Virus record (IMG/VR): IMGVR_UViG_3300044765_000266
Coordinates: 1 to 28,327 of that record
Source of the DNA: a virus
Length of the DNA stretch: 28,327 bases
Reading direction: 5' to 3' (one strand)
Part shown: piece by piece, positions 1-6,729 of the stretch
Position numbering within the stretch: the first letter of the stretch is position 1
How the letters are laid out: each line of letters begins with the position of its first letter
Translations under genes and position numbers: made by a program
Notes under the pieces: model-generated
What the model was told of the DNA's origin: nothing
The model's database searches: none
The model's input: the letters and a program-made list of their open reading frames with translations, nothing else

Positions 1-164
1 CCCTGAGCCAAGCCGGCGGTACACCGCCGGAAGGTGCAGAGACTACCTGAGGGCTACAGCGCCCTTCATAACAGGCTCGAGCGTCCCGCACCCCACCCGA
101 ACGTTGCAAAACGCCGGAGGGTGAAGAGATAGTCCGCGCCAGAGGGAAACCTTTGGACTACGCG
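1..164 (+). ncRNA. Group I intron of the tRNA type, 3' part (5' part lies left of the window)
   Basis: The segment has the catalytic core of a self-splicing group I intron like the one in the tRNA-Ile of Azoarcus (subgroup IC3). Visible elements are: GAGCCAAGC at 5-13 (J4/5-P5 type); a GC hairpin 13-19/24-30 (P5/P6 region); GGTGCAGAGACTA at 33-45, whose GACTA (41-45) pairs with TAGTC (130-134) as P7, the guanosine-binding helix; CACCC (94-98) with GGGTG (119-123) as P8; and P9, 139-145 with 150-156, closed by a GAAA tetraloop. The intron would end with the conserved terminal G at 164. Compared with my memory of Azoarcus there is extra sequence at about 46-90. No homing endonuclease ORF is visible in this part. 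Splicing activity is inferred from the structure; P1 and the 5' splice site are outside the window. Confidence 0.85.
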
Positions 165-204
165 AATCCCTTGGTTCCAGGTTCGAATCCTGGTGGGCCC
201 ACCA
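165..204 (+). tRNA. ileX: tRNA 3' exon, probably tRNA-Ile(CAU), positions 37-76
   Basis: The 40 bases fit standard tRNA positions 37-76 exactly: A37-A38, the 3' strand of the anticodon stem (TCCCT), a 5-base variable loop TGGTT, T stem CCAGG/CCTGG around the loop TTCGAAT, acceptor strand TGGGCCC, discriminator A and an encoded CCA. The anticodon is in the 5' exon outside the window. Group I introns in proteobacterial tRNA-Ile(CAU) sit between positions 36 and 37, as here, and the sequence AATCCCTTGG after the anticodon fits that isoacceptor. The isotype is therefore inference; the tRNA itself is clear. The gene symbol is by analogy. Confidence 0.8.
165..204 (+). other. attL: Probable attL core within the tRNA 3' exon
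   Basis: A P4-family tyrosine integrase gene begins 216 bases past the CCA end and points away from the tRNA, the usual layout for a prophage inserted in the 3' end of a tRNA gene. The phage copy of the core restores the tRNA. The second copy (attR) must lie right of the window, beyond P and Q, so the crossover bases cannot be fixed here. The T-arm/acceptor part (about 176-204) is the likeliest core. Confidence 0.55.
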
Positions 205-420
205 CTTATCCTTCTCAGCTCTTCGCAGCACTTCTCACACGCTTCCGAAAATGGCCTTTTTCCTCGGAAATTTGGCTTCCTTTCGTCTCTCCTCCTCTCA
301 GCTCTTCTCACCAAAGCTCACGCCAGCTGGTAGTATATTTGGTGGTACAAATCTGCCGAATCGTCAGTAAATCGGCCAGATACCACCACCGTAACGAAAT
401 TGGCGGCATAGGAGCGACAA
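205..420 (+). promoter_or_regulatory. Integrase leader with repeats (probable arm-type sites and promoter)
   Basis: There is no convincing gene in these 216 bases. A 12-base direct repeat, TCTCAGCTCTTC, occurs at 213-224 and 296-307, each followed nearby by CTTCTCAC (231-238 and 304-311). An 8-base inverted repeat, TGGTGGTA at 340-347 and TACCACCA at 381-388, lies between the repeats and the int start. The direct repeats are candidates for integrase or AlpA arm sites and the inverted repeat for an operator over the int promoter. Both assignments are inference. Confidence 0.4.
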
Positions 421-1662
421 ATGACGGAACTGACGGCACTGGCTGCGAAAAATGCAAAGCCGCGGGACACGATGTACCGACTTGCCGCTGGCAAGGGCCT
501 CTATCTGCAGGTGATGCCAAACGGAGCAAAGTACTGGCGGCTCAAATACCGGCATCTGAAAAAGCAACCCAAGATGATCAGCCTGGGTGTCTTCCCACAA
601 ATCAGTTTGGCTGATGCGCGCATTGAACGTGATCGACTTCGTCAGCTTATTGCTTCAGGTATAGATCCAAGCACGCAACGACGCGTGGATCGTCTTGCAC
701 GCGAGCTGGCTAGCGAAAATAGTTTGGAAGTAGTTGCACGTGCTTGGTTTACCCATAAGAGCAGTGATTGGGTACCCAGCTATTCCAGGGGCGTACTAAG
801 CAGACTTGAGAACAACGTCTTCCCATGGCTTGGTTCGATCCCAATTAGCGAGGTCACCCCTCCGCAGATCCTCACGGTCATGCAGCGCATCCATGAACGA
901 GGTGCGACCGAAACTGCGCATCGCACGCGTAACTATCTCAGTGAAATATTTCGCTTTGCTATTCGGCAAGGGCTAGCAGAGCGCGATCCAGCTGCAGATG
1001 TCGTTGGCGCCATCCCACAAGCAGAAACTTCCCACTTCCCCACCCTCACCGATCCAACTCAAATCGGTGAATTGCTACGCGCCATAGACGGATATCGAGG
1101 CACGTACATCACACGCTACGCCCTCAAGCTTGCGCCGCTGGTGTTTACGCGCCCAGGAGAGATGCGTTATGCCGAATGGTGTGAGGTGGATCTGTCACGG
1201 GCCACGTGGACTGTGCCAGGTACCAGGCTGAAGATGCGCAAGGCCAAGAAAGCTAAGGCAGAACCCCATATCGTCCCCTTGAGCCGACAGGCTGTGCAAC
1301 TGTTGCGGGAACTGCATGCCCTTACTGGCGCAGGCCGCTATCTATTTCCCGGTGAACGTTCGGCGCTTCGCCCCATGTCGGAAAACACTGTTAACGGCGC
1401 TTTGCATGCGCTCGGATTCAAAGGACTGATCGTCACACACGGATTCCGCCATATGGCTAGCACCGCATTAAACGAGGCAGGATGGGACGAGGATGCCATC
1501 GAGCGTCAACTCGCACATAAGGATCGGAACCGCGTGCGCGGAATCTACAACAAAGCGCAATACTTGGCCGAGCGCAAAAAGATGATGCAGGCATGGGCCG
1601 ATTACTTGGACAAGCTACGTGCAAGCGAAGTATCGAACCCCCAAGAACTTAAAGCTGCGTAA
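421..1662 (+). CDS. int: Tyrosine recombinase, P4-type prophage integrase
   Basis: A 413-residue site-specific recombinase that would insert and excise the prophage at the tRNA. Residues 1-90 match the N-terminal arm-binding DUF4102 domain of P4 integrases (GKGLYLQV, KYWRLKYR, LGVFPQISLADAR). A core-binding SAM-like domain spans about 100-200 and the catalytic domain about 210-400. Active-site residues are visible: R244 in FTRPGEM, H340 and R343 in THGFRHMAS, H366 in LAHKD, and the nucleophile Y376 in RGIYNKAQY. The length is normal for the family. The gene reads away from the tRNA and converges on the early operon, ending inside a shared terminator. P2's own integrase is of a different, shorter subfamily, so this module resembles P4-like elements. 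The ATG at 421 gives the expected N-terminus. Confidence 0.95.
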   Translation: MTELTALAAKNAKPRDTMYRLAAGKGLYLQVMPNGAKYWRLKYRHLKKQPKMISLGVFPQISLADARIERDRLRQLIASGIDPSTQRRVDRLARELASENSLEVVARAWFTHKSSDWVPSYSRGVLSRLENNVFPWLGSIPISEVTPPQILTVMQRIHERGATETAHRTRNYLSEIFRFAIRQGLAERDPAADVVGAIPQAETSHFPTLTDPTQIGELLRAIDGYRGTYITRYALKLAPLVFTRPGEMRYAEWCEVDLSRATWTVPGTRLKMRKAKKAKAEPHIVPLSRQAVQLLRELHALTGAGRYLFPGERSALRPMSENTVNGALHALGFKGLIVTHGFRHMASTALNEAGWDEDAIERQLAHKDRNRVRGIYNKAQYLAERKKMMQAWADYLDKLRASEVSNPQELKAA

Positions 1663-1688
1663 TTGGGCGCCCGCCCGGACGCCCAATT
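1661..1688. terminator. Bidirectional terminator between int and the early operon
   Basis: A perfect 9-base inverted repeat, AATTGGGCG at 1661-1669 and CGCCCAATT at 1680-1688, encloses a 10-base C-rich loop. It overlaps the int stop codon and lies 9 bases past the stop of the leftward gene at 1698. It is placed to end transcription from both sides, although the U-tracts are short. Confidence 0.65.
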
Positions 1689-1697
1689 AAAGCGCTC

Positions 1698-1934
1698 TTA
1701 CTTCGTGCTAAGCAGTTGCAACAACAGGTCAGCGCGCGTCTTAAGGTCCGCGCTGATCACGTCCAGAAGCTGATAGGCCGCATCGGGATGTAACACGTTC
1801 CGGCGCATGCCTTCGGCGATGCCCGTCGAAGCTGCATCGAGCGCATCGATGCGCTGACGCAACGCTTCCACGTGACGAATCAGCTCCGCAGCGGGCGCGA
1901 TCAATTCCGTGAGATGGTGAGCCATCAAGATCAT
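1698..1934 (-). CDS. Small helical protein of unknown function, last early-operon gene
   Basis: A 78-residue protein I do not recognise. It is almost wholly helical by composition, with leucine/isoleucine heptad-like spacing through LIAPAAELIRHVEALRQRI (residues 12-30), which suggests a coiled coil or a dimer. The start at 1934 is preceded by AGGGAA at 7 bases; the in-frame ATG three codons on is less well placed. It follows the primase gene on the same strand after a 214-base gap that holds the TGCACGAT cluster, and it ends at the int terminator. Its place beside int fits a small regulator or a replication accessory, but nothing in the sequence shows this. Confidence 0.6.
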   Translation of the reverse strand: MILMAHHLTELIAPAAELIRHVEALRQRIDALDAASTGIAEGMRRNVLHPDAAYQLLDVISADLKTRADLLLQLLSTK

Positions 1935-2089
1935 GGTGTTTCCCTGTTTTGACTAATCGTTGTGGGCAGCTCGGTCACGTTTCACACGTGCCGAGTTTGT
2001 TCTCGCAAGAAATTGCACGTCAGAATATCAGCCGGCGCGCTTGCAGCCCACACAGACACATCAATGATTGTCGACACCACAAAGATTGC

Positions 2090-2177
2090 TGCACGATCCT
2101 CTACGCATCGTGCATTCGTTGCACATGTTCAATCGTGCACGATGTTCATTAGTCGCGCATCGTCGACGATGCACGAT
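2090..2177. repeat. TGCACGAT iteron-like cluster, candidate replication origin
   Basis: The octamer TGCACGAT or its complement ATCGTGCA occurs five times in 88 bases: 2090-2097 (+), 2107-2114 (-), 2132-2139 (-), 2136-2143 (+) and 2170-2177 (+). Copies three and four merge into the perfect 12-base palindrome ATCGTGCACGAT. A second perfect palindrome, CATCGTCGACGATG, lies at 2158-2171. The cluster starts just past the primase-helicase gene and runs into its last codons. Phage P4's alpha primase-helicase binds iterons at its origin, so an origin is a reasonable inference; regulatory sites or a terminator are alternatives. Confidence 0.45.
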
Positions 2178-4836
2178 CGCGACGAAACACCCAGCACTTC
2201 ACCGACACACCGCGACCTTCCACGATACGAATCGCGCTATTCACCGTGCGGTACGCGACAAATTTGCGCGCTCGGCTTTCCGGCAATAAGCGCTTAAGTT
2301 CACCATATGAGGGAACCTTTAACCCAAATTGTGTAGCGCGGCTTTGAAACTCCGGCAGGCTCACTGCAATCAAGTCATCGTCGCGGCTGTGATTGAGCTT
2401 CTCGCCCTGATCCGTTTCGTTGAGATGATCGAACAGCTCCCAAAACTCCTGCACGATCGGATGATCCGCGTTGATCGCTTGCTGCCGTTCCACCGCCATC
2501 TGCGTGAGCATGTCGAACGCGGCACGCTTCTGGTCAGCGGTGATCGGCACAACATGCTCCAACGCATCCACCAGCGCCATGATCTGCGCGTGGTTCTTGC
2601 AGATGCGCACACTCTTCAGATTCGGATGCGCCTTGAGCATCGCTTCGTAGCCTGGCCCGAACTCCGCTAGGGTGGCGAGGATCTTCTTTTCGCGCCGTAC
2701 GGCAGCCAGCACAAAACCGCTCACCTGTTCCGCCGGCCAGTTTTCGAGCGCCTTGCCGGCCACGCTGCCTTCGGGCGTGTGACCGCTCTTGTCGAACTTG
2801 AGATGCACAATGCGCTGCAGGATCGCCTCGCTGGCATCGACCACGGCGTTCTGACTGATGACGACGGTGCCACGAAACGGTGGCTCGTAGGTTTCGTTGC
2901 CGGCGCTCTTGATGCCACGTGCACGCCCGATGCGGCCGTTGTAGAGCGGCTTCAACTCGTCCCAGTCAAACTGCTTGGCATGCAGTTTGTCCGAGCCGTT
3001 GGAGCGATCAGCCTCGATCATCACAATGGGCAGGTTGCCGACCTGGCCAAAGGTGCGCGTGCGACCGGCCAACGTGCTTTTGGTCGGATCGACGCCTTCG
3101 TGATCGCGGCCCAGTAGCTTCCACAGGAACTCCAGCAGCGTGGTCTTGCCGGCACCGGCCTCGCCGATGACTTCAAGGAAGGGAAAGCTTTTGTCGCGTG
3201 CGCGGATCTGTTCGGCAAACAAGCTGCCCAACCAAAACGCGAGGGTAACCAAACCCTTTACGCCGAAGGCCGTCCACAGGTTTCCGAACCACGCGTCGGT
3301 GTAATCGGCGCGATTCGTGTTGATCTCCAGCTTCATCGAGTGCAGCAGGCTCTTGATGTTGAGCTTGCCGATCTCGAAGTAATCCTCGCTGTTCAATTCG
3401 TACAACGCGCCATCCTTCACGGCGACATCACCCAGCACATAGGTGCCGTGCTCTTTGCTGTAGCCGATGAAATCGATCGTTTCCACCGACTTGATGACGG
3501 CGAGCTGCTCTTCCATCAAGCGCATCAGTTGCTGGGTGTTGCCGGTAAAAAGCCCGCCCGGGCAGATACTGGCCAGCCGCTTGCCAAACTCGGACGCCGC
3601 CGTGATCTGACTGCCGATGAAGGTGTTCTTCACCGCCGGCCGGTCGTCGGGCTGGCTGACGCGGAAGTAGTACCAACTCTCGTCCGTGACATCGTTGCGC
3701 TGGTAATACAGCGCACGTGGATAGCACGTACTGATCGGCATGACGGCATTGCACTCCTGCAGCGCCGCGTTCCGAATGTCGTCCTCCGCGAGACCGTTGT
3801 CCTTGTCTTCCAGTGCATCTCGCGCCTTCGCGTATTTGGCGAGATCCAGCTTGAACCACCACAGGCGGTTCCCGAACTCGAACGGAAACTCGGCCTTGTT
3901 CCCTTCGCCGTAAATGAGCAGCGCTTTCTCGCTCGGCGTACGCGCAATGAGCAGCGCGCCTTCGTGCAGGTAGCGCTTGATGTCGTTGGGACCCAGTCGA
4001 TCGCGCTGATGCAGATCGTTCCAGTCGATTTTGCTGCGTCCGTTCTGCTTGATCTGTGCGGCTTTGCAGTCCCAGCCTTGCTGGCGTGCCTGCTTCACCC
4101 ATTTGCGGATGTAGCGCTGGCCGGCACCGTCGTTGTCGGTGCCATCCGTATCAAGCGCCCACACCAACGTCGGCCGACGTCCCGCACGCAGCGTGGCGAG
4201 TTGCTCCAACGCATGGTGTGGATAGTTGTTGCAGGAGAGCGCGGCCACCGCGGGGATGCCGTGCAGCCACAACGCGATGGCATCGAAGATGCCCTCCACG
4301 ATCCAGACCTCATCTATGGTCGATAGATCCAGGCCCGGCGGTACCCACCAATGCCCCGCATGCTGACTGCCGAAGTTGAAGCGGGCCTTCTTCTTGCCGA
4401 ACCGCTGCGGTCGGTCGATCAGACGTTCCCAATAGCCGCCGCCCGGCAACGGAAACCGCACCGTGGCGGTGCTGGCATCCAGCTCGCGATCGACATAGCT
4501 TTCCTGCGTGTAGCAGCCGCGCAAGCGCGCGATGTCGAAACCGCGCGCGTGGGTGAGATACGCATCCGCCGCCGCATGCGGGTTCGTCTCGGTGACCTGG
4601 AAGCGCTCCGACCAGCTTTCAAAGAGGTCACTGTAGAGATCCTTGACGTGCCCTTCCCAGCCGCACTTGTTCTCGCGCCCGCATCGCACCACCCACGGAT
4701 GCTCGGCGTGGGTGTAGAGCTCCTTCTTGCCGCACTGCGGGCAGCGGCCTTCCCGCAACCATTTGCCTTCCTTGTCCTTGAACGCGTAGTCCCGGAGCAA
4801 GCGCTGGGTGACGTCCTGATGCAGCGTCGTGTTCAT
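2149..4836 (-). CDS. Zinc-ribbon / Toprim / P-loop primase-helicase for phage replication
   Basis: An 895-residue multidomain replication protein, comparable in plan to P4 alpha. Residues 32-58 form a zinc ribbon (CPQC, then C52 and C58). Residues about 175-260 form a Toprim fold with the conserved Glu E181 in VEGIFD and the acidic pair in ALDTDGTD (229-231). A helicase-type ATPase follows, with Walker A GEAGAGKTT at 558-566, Walker B IVMIEAD at 604-610 and a likely arginine finger in LQRIVHLKF near 675. The C-terminal about 100 residues may form a DNA-binding winged helix. It would prime and unwind phage DNA. I chose the ATG at 4836 because it overlaps the AlpA stop as ATGA; the open frame runs 46 codons further but is then read against AlpA. 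P2 instead uses a rolling-circle gpA, so the replication mode differs from P2. Confidence 0.88.
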   Translation of the reverse strand: MNTTLHQDVTQRLLRDYAFKDKEGKWLREGRCPQCGKKELYTHAEHPWVVRCGRENKCGWEGHVKDLYSDLFESWSERFQVTETNPHAAADAYLTHARGFDIARLRGCYTQESYVDRELDASTATVRFPLPGGGYWERLIDRPQRFGKKKARFNFGSQHAGHWWVPPGLDLSTIDEVWIVEGIFDAIALWLHGIPAVAALSCNNYPHHALEQLATLRAGRRPTLVWALDTDGTDNDGAGQRYIRKWVKQARQQGWDCKAAQIKQNGRSKIDWNDLHQRDRLGPNDIKRYLHEGALLIARTPSEKALLIYGEGNKAEFPFEFGNRLWWFKLDLAKYAKARDALEDKDNGLAEDDIRNAALQECNAVMPISTCYPRALYYQRNDVTDESWYYFRVSQPDDRPAVKNTFIGSQITAASEFGKRLASICPGGLFTGNTQQLMRLMEEQLAVIKSVETIDFIGYSKEHGTYVLGDVAVKDGALYELNSEDYFEIGKLNIKSLLHSMKLEINTNRADYTDAWFGNLWTAFGVKGLVTLAFWLGSLFAEQIRARDKSFPFLEVIGEAGAGKTTLLEFLWKLLGRDHEGVDPTKSTLAGRTRTFGQVGNLPIVMIEADRSNGSDKLHAKQFDWDELKPLYNGRIGRARGIKSAGNETYEPPFRGTVVISQNAVVDASEAILQRIVHLKFDKSGHTPEGSVAGKALENWPAEQVSGFVLAAVRREKKILATLAEFGPGYEAMLKAHPNLKSVRICKNHAQIMALVDALEHVVPITADQKRAAFDMLTQMAVERQQAINADHPIVQEFWELFDHLNETDQGEKLNHSRDDDLIAVSLPEFQSRATQFGLKVPSYGELKRLLPESRARKFVAYRTVNSAIRIVEGRGVSVKCWVFRRDRASSTMRD

Positions 4837-5057
4837 GCGTCGCCGCCACGCGCCGCGATCCAGGCGTTGATGGCGCTCTCGCGCCACCCGACTAATTTGC
4901 CGCCCAGGCTGACGGCGCGCGGAAAATGACCTTTTGCCATCTGTCGGTAGATCGTAGCGGCCGATAGACCACACCGCTCACGCACCCGAGGGAGACGAAG
5001 AATGCAGTCCTTCGGTGCCGGCGATCCTAAGCTTTCGTGTTCCGCCGTTGCACTCAC
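4833..5057 (-). CDS. AlpA-family helix-turn-helix regulator (excisionase/Vis-like)
   Basis: A 74-residue protein of the AlpA/MerR-like HTH family. The stretch ILRLPRVRERCGLSAATIYR (residues 19-38) is the recognition unit. The rest, with QMAKGHFPRAVSLGG and VGWRESAINAWIAAR, is the typical wing and C-terminal helix. In P4-like elements this family regulates int and promotes excision. The start is a GTG at 5057 that overlaps the upstream stop as GTGA, and the stop overlaps the primase start as ATGA. The three genes are therefore translationally coupled in one early operon. No separate Cox or Apl gene is visible, so this is the best candidate for the excision factor; that role is inferred. Confidence 0.88.
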   Translation of the reverse strand: MSATAEHESLGSPAPKDCILRLPRVRERCGLSAATIYRQMAKGHFPRAVSLGGKLVGWRESAINAWIAARGGDA

Positions 5058-5308
5058 GGTGCCGTCCCCGAGGGCGGAACATCCTGCTGTGCCATCGCGG
5101 CGCGGTAGTGATGGGCTGCCGCGATGAGTGCGCTTCCTACTTCGATGGCTTGGTCGAGGGACAGATAGATGCTGGCCGGACCGGCGTGCAACGCCACCGG
5201 ATGCCGGGTATCGGTGAACGCACTGGTGGTGACATCGAGGTGGCCATCGGTCAGCGCGATGGTGGTGTGGCTGGATAAGGCGGGAACAAGGTGACTGTGC
5301 ATGCGCAT
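5054..5308 (-). CDS. Small early-operon protein of unknown function
   Basis: An 84-residue protein that I cannot assign. It starts with an M-R-M-H run; the ATG at 5308 has GAGGG 3-4 bases away, while the ATG two codons later (5302) has the same motif at 8 bases and may be the true start. The C-terminal half (SIYLSLDQAIEVGSALIAAA) is likely helical and the N-terminal half is beta-like. The stop overlaps the AlpA GTG as GTGA, and the start lies 4 bases past the preceding gene's stop. This tight packing is the main support that it is real. Confidence 0.65.
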   Translation of the reverse strand: MRMHSHLVPALSSHTTIALTDGHLDVTTSAFTDTRHPVALHAGPASIYLSLDQAIEVGSALIAAAHHYRAAMAQQDVPPSGTAP

Positions 5309-5312
5309 GCCC

Positions 5313-5654
5313 TCAATGCGTCGTCACCGCGGCTTCGTGGCGCGCGGCATGCTCGCGGGCGAGGCGAATAAGGTCGGCAGCGGTGAACGCGATACGGGCG
5401 CGTGTGACCGGGTCTACCACGAAGACGGCAAAGCTTGTGCTGTGCGTGAGATCCACGTGCGCCTTCGTCGCACACGCATCCAATTCGCCCAGCGCCTGCA
5501 GCGCAATGATGTTGGCGCGCTCCGCGGTGGCACCTTGGTCTTGCAAGTGCTGCGCACAGCGTCCGACCAGGTGATGCCGATCGTGCGTGAGATGTTCGGC
5601 CTGGTGGGCGAGCAGGTAGCCGATGGCCACCTCGTGCAGTTTGGTCTGCGACAT
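5313..5654 (-). CDS. Early-operon protein of unknown function
   Basis: A 113-residue protein, rich in His and Ala, with no motif I recognise. The N-terminal half is helical (LHEVAIGYLLAHQAEHLTHD). The C-terminal half contains a short beta-like stretch, SFAVFVVDPVTRARIAF, followed by a helix. The start at 5654 has GGAGAG about 9 bases upstream. It lies 33 bases past the Ogr stop and 4 bases before the next gene, inside the leftward early operon. Confidence 0.65.
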   Translation of the reverse strand: MSQTKLHEVAIGYLLAHQAEHLTHDRHHLVGRCAQHLQDQGATAERANIIALQALGELDACATKAHVDLTHSTSFAVFVVDPVTRARIAFTAADLIRLAREHAARHEAAVTTH

Positions 5655-5687
5655 GGTGAAGTCTCTCCGGGTTGTGGGGAAGGCGGA

Positions 5688-5981
5688 TTAGCCGGCCGGG
5701 GGGATGGCCGGTTCGTGACGGCTCGCCGCGCGCGACGCGGCAAGCGGGATGCAGATGTCGGGATTGGGGATGTCGCTGGGGCACAGCGTGCGAATGGCTT
5801 CGAGCCCGGCGACCCAGATATGCCCGCAGGCGTCGTTCTGGCACTCGAAGCGCACCTCGCGGTACGTCGGGGTCAGCAAGTCGCTGCTGCGTGCCCTGGC
5901 GAAGCTCAGGCAATGCGGGCACTTCACTCTGAAGCGGCTCTCGCGCCTTGCGGATTCTGAACGGACCGGGTGACGGCTCAT
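5688..5981 (-). CDS. ogr: Ogr/Delta-family zinc-finger activator of late transcription
   Basis: A 97-residue protein matching the P2 Ogr / P4 Delta family. It has the paired cysteines CPHC (residues 22-25) and CQNDACGH (about 48-55), giving a CX2C...CX4C zinc site, and the typical SSDLLTPTYREVRFECQN and VAGLEAIRTL segments. The C-terminal tail rich in Ala/Arg/Pro is longer than the core needs. In P2 this protein works with host RNA polymerase at late promoters carrying a dyad near -55. Three matching dyads are present in this window (15099, 19742, 27010). The start at 5981 is fixed by ATGA overlap with the upstream gene; the frame continues 11 codons further. Unlike in P2, where ogr follows D, the gene is in the early operon next to the repressor. 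Confidence 0.93.
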   Translation of the reverse strand: MSRHPVRSESARRESRFRVKCPHCLSFARARSSDLLTPTYREVRFECQNDACGHIWVAGLEAIRTLCPSDIPNPDICIPLAASRAASRHEPAIPPAG

Positions 5982-6214
5982 GCGCGATTCACTCCAGCGA
6001 CCGTATTCATGCATCCCGCAGGGGCCGGCACAGCCACTGCGCTCTCGTAGCTTTCCAGCCCGCGCAGGTACATCTGACGGGCAAAGGCCGCGCTGGAGCA
6101 GTCATTCCGGCGAACGTGGGCATCGTGTCGGGCGCGCTCGGGGGCGAGCAGGCGCAGGGCAATGGCCTTTTTTGTGACCCCTCTTGGGGAATAGCGAACG
6201 GACGGTTGGCGCAT
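5978..6214 (-). CDS. First early-operon gene, small protein of unknown function
   Basis: A 78-residue basic protein reading MRQPSVRYSPRGVTKKAI at its start. I do not recognise the family. The segment SSAAFARQMYLRGLESY (about 41-57) is helical and could be a DNA-contacting helix, but no full HTH is evident. It is the first gene left of the divergent control region opposite the CI-type repressor, where P2-like phages often keep a Cro/Cox-like function. Its stop overlaps the ogr start as ATGA. Starts at 6214 and 6223 are both possible; a longer frame to 6271 would need TTG. A role as an early switch protein is only a positional guess. Confidence 0.55.
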   Translation of the reverse strand: MRQPSVRYSPRGVTKKAIALRLLAPERARHDAHVRRNDCSSAAFARQMYLRGLESYESAVAVPAPAGCMNTVAGVNRA

Positions 6215-6241
6215 GCTCGGCATGGGGTACGATGGCCTCAA

Positions 6242-6327
6242 TGTGTCACACAATTCGCAGGATACACGCAAATTGCATTATTGCAATACGTGAACTGCAT
6301 GATTTACGCAAAATGAGGGAGAGAGGC
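6242..6327. promoter_or_regulatory. Divergent control region between the early operon and the repressor
   Basis: This stretch separates the leftward early operon from the rightward repressor gene. It contains the palindrome ATTGCA-N4-TGCAAT at 6272-6287, a TGTG-T-CACA palindrome at 6242-6250, and direct copies of ACGCAAA (6266-6272 and 6306-6312). On the minus strand, TTGCAA followed 16 bases later by TATCCT makes a plausible early promoter that the 6272 palindrome would cover. These are likely CI operators by position; no binding data can be inferred. Confidence 0.5.
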
Positions 6328-6729
6328 GTGGCCGAATTTGATGCAGCACCGATCATTGACCGGATGCAGGAAGTGGTCGGAGTACGAACGGATATCGCAC
6401 TGGGGCAGCATTTTGGCTACGGCACCAGCACCGTGAGCGGTTGGCGGACCCGCAACAAAGTGCCCTACGAAGAATGCATGATCCTTGCAAAACGCAAGGG
6501 CGTCAGTCTGGACTGGCTGCTCTTAGGTACAGGCGCGATGCATGGGGATGCCGCACCAGCACCGATTACAGAGGGGCATGGTGCCGATCCACGCATGCAA
6601 CGGATCGGCGGATTCGTATCGCACTGGATAGCCACGCACAACGAAGACGAAAAGGCCTGGCTGGAAATGCAACTTGCACGCGCCGTGCCGGAATATGCCG
6701 AGTGGGTGGCCACTCGCGGAAAATCATAA
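6328..6729 (+). CDS. CI-type phage repressor
   Basis: A 133-residue regulator with an N-terminal phage CI-repressor HTH. IIDRMQEVVG, then RTDIALGQHFGYGTSTVSGW, then VPYEECMILAKRKGVSLDWLLLG match the family through about residue 67. The C-terminal about 60 residues are helical; there is no room for a full autocleaving LexA/S24 peptidase domain, so RecA-driven self-cleavage is unlikely. I chose the GTG at 6328, which has GAGGGAGAG just upstream. An ATG at 6313 and a longer frame to 6184 also exist, but the latter would run back over the operators. It faces the early operon and probably keeps it silent in the lysogen. Confidence 0.85.
   Translation: MAEFDAAPIIDRMQEVVGVRTDIALGQHFGYGTSTVSGWRTRNKVPYEECMILAKRKGVSLDWLLLGTGAMHGDAAPAPITEGHGADPRMQRIGGFVSHWIATHNEDEKAWLEMQLARAVPEYAEWVATRGKS

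Noticed and set aside
43-314. Minus-strand open frames over the tRNA end, with a peptide like PTRIRTWNQG
   Set aside because: These are the well-known spurious translations antisense to a tRNA 3' end; the intron and tRNA explain the DNA.
1217-1228. GGTACC-containing sequence within int as a further late-promoter dyad
   Set aside because: It lacks the second half at N8 spacing and no late gene follows.
1949-2297. Overlapping plus-strand frames left of the primase stop
   Set aside because: Three frames are open at once, none has a Shine-Dalgarno site, and the segment is filled by palindromes that fit a non-coding role.
3340-4326. Long plus-strand open frame of 328 codons inside the primase region
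   Set aside because: It is a shadow in GC-rich DNA; the minus-strand frame holds intact zinc-ribbon, Toprim and Walker motifs and is coupled to its neighbours.
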